A DNA stretch of 64,000 nt from Alkalinema pantanalense (GTDB taxonomy: Bacteria; Cyanobacteriota; Cyanobacteriia; Leptolyngbyales; Leptolyngbyaceae). Within the stretch, counting starts at the first letter, position 1; each line of letters begins with the position of its first letter. Where the stretch lies: positions 1-64,000 of the forward strand of contig NZ_JBLZFX010000002.1 of assembly GCF_050753345.1 (NCBI RefSeq), in the 5' to 3' direction. Of this stretch, positions 60,962 to 64,000 are shown piece by piece. The notes under the pieces are model-generated. The model searched no databases. It was not told the DNA's origin and saw only the letters and a program-made list of their open reading frames with translations. Both the position numbers and the translations under genes were made by a program.

Positions 60962-61879
60962 ATGGAGAAAGCTATGGGACGAATTGCGATCGCAGAGCGG
61001 GCTTGTCTATTGGGTCACTGTTTGTCCCTCGCCTTTGGGTTAGCGGGCTTGCTCCTCGTGCTGCCTAATCCCGAATTTATTGCCCTCTTACCCGCCTTTG
61101 GACAACGAGCCTTTGCCTACAGCATGGCGGGCGGAGGCGTGGTTTACATTGTGCTAGGGGCGATCGCCGTTTCCCTCTATGCCTATCGGGTACTGGGGTA
61201 TCAGCGCTGGCTCACCTTCATGATTCCTGCGGTGGGGTTGTCCCTTTGTAGCGAACTGCTGGGCACTAGTACAGGGTTTCCCTTCGGAGCCTATAGCTAT
61301 CTGGATGGATTGGGCTACAAAATTGCGGGCTTAGTCCCCTTCACCATTCCATTGTCTTGGTTTTACGTCGGGCTGTCCTGCTATGTCATCGCGAGATCGG
61401 GCCTGGAACAACTGAAACTTCCCACCTGGGCTAGAATCATCGGCAGCATTATCATTGGCGCTGGCCTCCTGACCGCCTGGGACTTTGTGCTCGATCCCGC
61501 CATGAGCCAAACCCCCTATCCCTTCTGGCAATTCCAAGATGTCGGTGAATTTTTCGGGATGCCCTATCGCAACATTACCGGATGGCTAGGAACCGGAATT
61601 GTCTTCATGACTGCCGCCTCTTTGTTTTGGGGCAAGGGCACGATCGGTCTACGTCGCGATCAATTGAATACCCCCTTGGCCATTTACCTGATCAATTTTG
61701 CCTTTGGGGCCTTGATTACGTTGGCGCAACTGGATCAACGGTTCTGGGTCATGATGGCCATTTCGGTCATTTTTGGCGTCGTCCCCGCGATCGTTCTCTG
61801 GCGCAAGGTTCCGGTTGAGACGCCCACCGTTGCTCCGGATCCCACTGAACCTGTGGCTAAATCGATCGCCGCTAGCTAA
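60962..61879 (+). CDS. cruF: CruF carotenoid 1',2'-hydratase
   Basis: This 305-residue membrane protein has about eight hydrophobic segments. It contains LCSELLGTSTGFPFGAYSYLDGLGYKIAGLVPFTIPLSWFY and DFVLDPAMSQT in pieces typical of the CruF family (DUF422/COG2324). CruF adds water across the 1',2' double bond of gamma-carotene-type intermediates in myxol biosynthesis. Myxol glycoside is a cyanobacterial xanthophyll that stabilises thylakoids. It precedes cruG by 27-33 bases on the same strand, an operon conserved in cyanobacteria. ATG 60962 (MEKAMGR) is the likely start. Confidence 0.9.
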   Translation: MEKAMGRIAIAERACLLGHCLSLAFGLAGLLLVLPNPEFIALLPAFGQRAFAYSMAGGGVVYIVLGAIAVSLYAYRVLGYQRWLTFMIPAVGLSLCSELLGTSTGFPFGAYSYLDGLGYKIAGLVPFTIPLSWFYVGLSCYVIARSGLEQLKLPTWARIIGSIIIGAGLLTAWDFVLDPAMSQTPYPFWQFQDVGEFFGMPYRNITGWLGTGIVFMTAASLFWGKGTIGLRRDQLNTPLAIYLINFAFGALITLAQLDQRFWVMMAISVIFGVVPAIVLWRKVPVETPTVAPDPTEPVAKSIAAS

Positions 61880-61912
61880 TTTTCGTCCGCCCTTTCCGTT
61901 ACGGTTTTGCCT

Positions 61913-63088
61913 GTGTTAGATGCCACCTTTGCCCTGATTCTGTTACTGCAACTGCCCGCGATCGCGATTTTGCTCTCCCGGTTGCTGCGCGGGCCTTTCC
62001 GCCATCCTCCCCTGCAACCCCGATCGGCAGATCCCAGCCAAATTGGCAAAGTCAGCGTCGTGGTTCCCACCCTGAACGAGGCGGCAAGGCTGCAACCCTG
62101 TTTGGATGGATTGACCCGCCAAGGGCCGGAAGTGCGGGAAGTCGTGGTCGTGGATAGCCGATCGACGGATGGCACCCCCGATCTGGTCAAAGCCGCATCC
62201 ATGAACGATCCCCGCGTTCAACTAATGCAGGACGATCCCCTACCCAACGGCTGGGTGGGACGCCCCTGGGCACTGCACAGCGGATTTCTCGCTAGTTCCG
62301 AGCAGAGTGAATGGATTTTGGGGGTGGATGCCGATACCCAACCCCAACCCGGCCTAGTCGCCAGCTTACTCGCCACTGCGGAAGCGGAAGGCTATGACCT
62401 GATTTCCCTATCCCCTCGGTTCATCTTGAAATCCGCTGGGGAACTGTGGCTACAACCCGCCCTGCTGATGACCTTGGTCTACCGCTTTGGGGCAGCGGGA
62501 GAAACAGGTAACCAGGCCGATCGGGTCATGGCCAATGGCCAATGCTTCCTCTGTCGTCGATCGCTGCTGGCGGATCTGGGCGGTTACAGTAGCGCTCGCC
62601 AATCCTTTTGTGATGATGTGACACTGGCGCGAAATGCAGCAGCCTTGGGGGCCAAGGTGGGATTTTTAGATGGGGCCAAGGTGCTGAAAGTACGGATGTA
62701 TGAAGGCTGGCGGGAAACCTGGGAAGAATGGGGCCGATCGTTGGATCTCAAAGATGCCGCTTCCCCAGAGCAAGTTTGGGGTGATCTCTGGTTTCTCACC
62801 ATGACCCAGGGACTCCCGATCTCACTACTTCTATTCAGTGCAATTTGCTATTTCGCGGGCAATACCTCGTTACCTGTGCTTGGCAGCTTGGTTGGCAATA
62901 GCATTTTAGTGCTCATGCGATTTGCCCTAGGATTCGCGATCGCGCCGTCCTACGATTTCAGTCAAGCCCAGGGGAAACTTTGGTTTTGGCTATCCCCCTT
63001 AGCGGATCCCTTAGCTGTCTGGCGAATTTGGCTGTCCTCTAGCCGCACACCAACCCAGTGGCGGGGCAGGATTTACAGCGCTGGCTGA
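61913..63088 (+). CDS. cruG: CruG carotenoid 2'-O-glycosyltransferase
   Basis: This family 2 glycosyltransferase has an N-terminal hydrophobic anchor (about 5-22), then the GT2 core KVSVVVPTLNEAARLQPCLDGL, VVVDSRSTDGTPDLV, the DXD-like ILGVDADTQPQPGL, and QSFCDDVTLARNAA. Helices at the C-terminus (about 290-350) tether it to the membrane. CruG attaches fucose or another sugar to the 2' hydroxyl of myxol after CruF acts. The frame may start at TTG 61907 or GTG 61913; the latter is chosen as the more usual codon. Confidence 0.87.
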   Translation: MLDATFALILLLQLPAIAILLSRLLRGPFRHPPLQPRSADPSQIGKVSVVVPTLNEAARLQPCLDGLTRQGPEVREVVVVDSRSTDGTPDLVKAASMNDPRVQLMQDDPLPNGWVGRPWALHSGFLASSEQSEWILGVDADTQPQPGLVASLLATAEAEGYDLISLSPRFILKSAGELWLQPALLMTLVYRFGAAGETGNQADRVMANGQCFLCRRSLLADLGGYSSARQSFCDDVTLARNAAALGAKVGFLDGAKVLKVRMYEGWRETWEEWGRSLDLKDAASPEQVWGDLWFLTMTQGLPISLLLFSAICYFAGNTSLPVLGSLVGNSILVLMRFALGFAIAPSYDFSQAQGKLWFWLSPLADPLAVWRIWLSSSRTPTQWRGRIYSAG

Positions 63089-63290
63089 ATTTGTAGTGGT
63101 CAAGACAGGTTCGATCGGTAATTGGGCGATCGAACCCTTATCAATGCCAAATCAATGACAAAAGTTGCGGTTATGTTTCAGTTTGTTGCAACCCTTGGTG
63201 AGTTCCGTAGCAACCTTTCCCTCCCATAGTAAAGTGGGAATCAATAAAGCTGTATGAGTTTAGCTTTGATAAAAAGAGGGAAAAACACTC

Positions 63291-63530
63291 ATGGTTCAGC
63301 GTGGTTCAAAAGTTCGCATCCTGCGTCCAGAATCCTATTGGTACAATGATATTGGTACCGTGGCATCCATTGACCAAAGCGGCATTAAGTACAACGTAGT
63401 GGTGCGCTTTGACAAAGTGAATTATACCGGCTTCAGCGGTAGTGCCAGTGGCGTCAACACCAACAACTTTGCGGTGAGCGAATTGGTGGAAGTTGAAGCT
63501 CCTCCCGCTAAGGCTAAGAAAGAGGGCTAA
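63291..63530 (+). CDS. psaE: photosystem I subunit PsaE
   Basis: This 79-residue protein is a peripheral, stromal-side photosystem I subunit that helps dock ferredoxin. It is an SH3-like beta barrel: MVQRGSKVRILRPESYWYND, GTVASIDQSGIKYNVVVRFDKVNY, and VNTNNFAVSELVEV, with a basic/acidic linker EAPPAKAKKEG at the end. Length and sequence match cyanobacterial PsaE. AGAGGG lies ten bases before the start. A perfect terminator palindrome follows at 63610. Confidence 0.98.
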   Translation: MVQRGSKVRILRPESYWYNDIGTVASIDQSGIKYNVVVRFDKVNYTGFSGSASGVNTNNFAVSELVEVEAPPAKAKKEG

Positions 63531-63609
63531 GGTTTATTCTCTTAGAGATTGTGTTTGAGGTTTACTCAAGCCAACTCTTGGAAGATATTTCAGCAGTCAC
63601 AAGCCATCT

Positions 63610-63633
63610 GGAGTAGATCAATTGATCTACTCC
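63610..63633 (+). terminator. terminator after psaE
   Basis: A perfect 24-base palindrome (arms GGAGTAGATCAA and TTGATCTACTCC) is followed by ATTTTTG, 80 bases past the psaE stop. Confidence 0.85.
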
Positions 63634-63788
63634 ATTTTTGTATTCATGGGCTAGGATGATGAACTCAGTATCCAGATCTCTCACTAACCGCACCAATACA
63701 TTAGTTATGCAGCTTGAGTTATGCAGCTTTCCATTGTTGGTTACAGCAGTATATTGAGAGGTAGAGATTCGAGCAGAAGATTGTAGTC

Positions 63789-64000
63789 ATGCAAAGTGCT
63801 GAGTACGAAACGCAATACAAACAAACTGTGATTGATTTCTTTAACGGCAGAACAAGCTATGACAATGACTACACAATTCGCCGTTCCCTTCCAATTCTCG
63901 ATTTGATTCCGTTTCAACCTGGACAACGGGTGCTAGATATTGCAACAGGTACAGGAATTATCGCGATCGCGGCGGCGCAGGCAGTAGGCAGGGAAGGTCA
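63789..64000 (+). CDS. class I SAM-dependent methyltransferase (cut by the window end)
   Basis: From ATG 63789 the frame stays open to the window edge. The visible 70 residues begin MQSAEYETQYKQTV and contain the motif I sequence QRVLDIATGTGIIAIAAAQ, the glycine-rich SAM-binding loop. A region before it (FFNGRTSYDNDYTI) is typical of UbiE/COQ5-like methyltransferases. Its substrate cannot be inferred from this part. Confidence 0.8.
   Translation, partial: MQSAEYETQYKQTVIDFFNGRTSYDNDYTIRRSLPILDLIPFQPGQRVLDIATGTGIIAIAAAQAVGREG

Overview
The window is cyanobacterial chromosome. It carries phosphoribulokinase, a petH-type ferredoxin-NADP reductase with an N-terminal phycobilisome-linker domain, psaE, the myxol-glycoside carotenoid pair cruF/cruG, a CruP-like cyclase paralogue, Ycf51, GuaB3, the Yfr1 small RNA beside trxA, and many copies of the octamer GCGATCGC (HIP1). 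Gene density is moderate, with several gene-free stretches of 300-580 bases that hold short tandem or inverted repeats. The sequence does not allow a safe genus call. No tRNA, rRNA, CRISPR array, complete insertion sequence or prophage was seen.

Layout. 1-6.5 kb: the broken 3' end of a PilQ-type secretin, a translationally coupled aminotransferase/alcohol-dehydrogenase pair, Ycf51, GuaB3, Yfr1 and thioredoxin. 6.5-13.8 kb: a LOG-family protein, a flavoprotein without the usual redox disulfide, CobD, HU, Hsp33, and an unusual disordered protein with RPI repeats. 13.9-17.7 kb: prk and petH diverge from a control region with a perfect NtcA-type palindrome, followed by CobO. 18-25.6 kb: a large beta-propeller/CARDB protein, a CbiG-CobJ fusion, and an orphan histidine kinase coupled to a pentapeptide protein. 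25.7-31.8 kb: a methyltransferase, a slipin, a DUF4870 protein, then a leftward run of four poorly known envelope proteins behind a promoter with two AGTAC-type palindromes; the first of the four is frameshifted. 31.9-46.2 kb: a C-DES-like lyase, a TM0106 nuclease, CruP-like, SirB1-like, SIMPL, a NodB-NAGPA fusion, an O-antigen-ligase-like protein, YaaW and glycogen phosphorylase. 46.6-59.5 kb: a signalling block with a 2208-residue Ser/Thr kinase-ATPase-histidine kinase, a membrane-spanning HEAT/NACHT-like protein and a Cache-type histidine kinase, with no response regulator alongside. 59.9-64 kb: CIA30, cruF-cruG, psaE and the start of a methyltransferase cut by the window end.

How the genes fit together. 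Carbon fixation and electron transfer (prk, petH, psaE), carbon storage (glgP), carotenoids (cruP-like, cruF, cruG), cobalamin synthesis (cobD, cobO, cobJ, dispersed) and purine supply (guaB3) are ordinary housekeeping. The less explained parts are the HEAT-membrane-ATPase-HEAT protein, the RPI-repeat protein, the four-gene envelope cluster with its palindromic operator, and the truncated secretin at the left edge.
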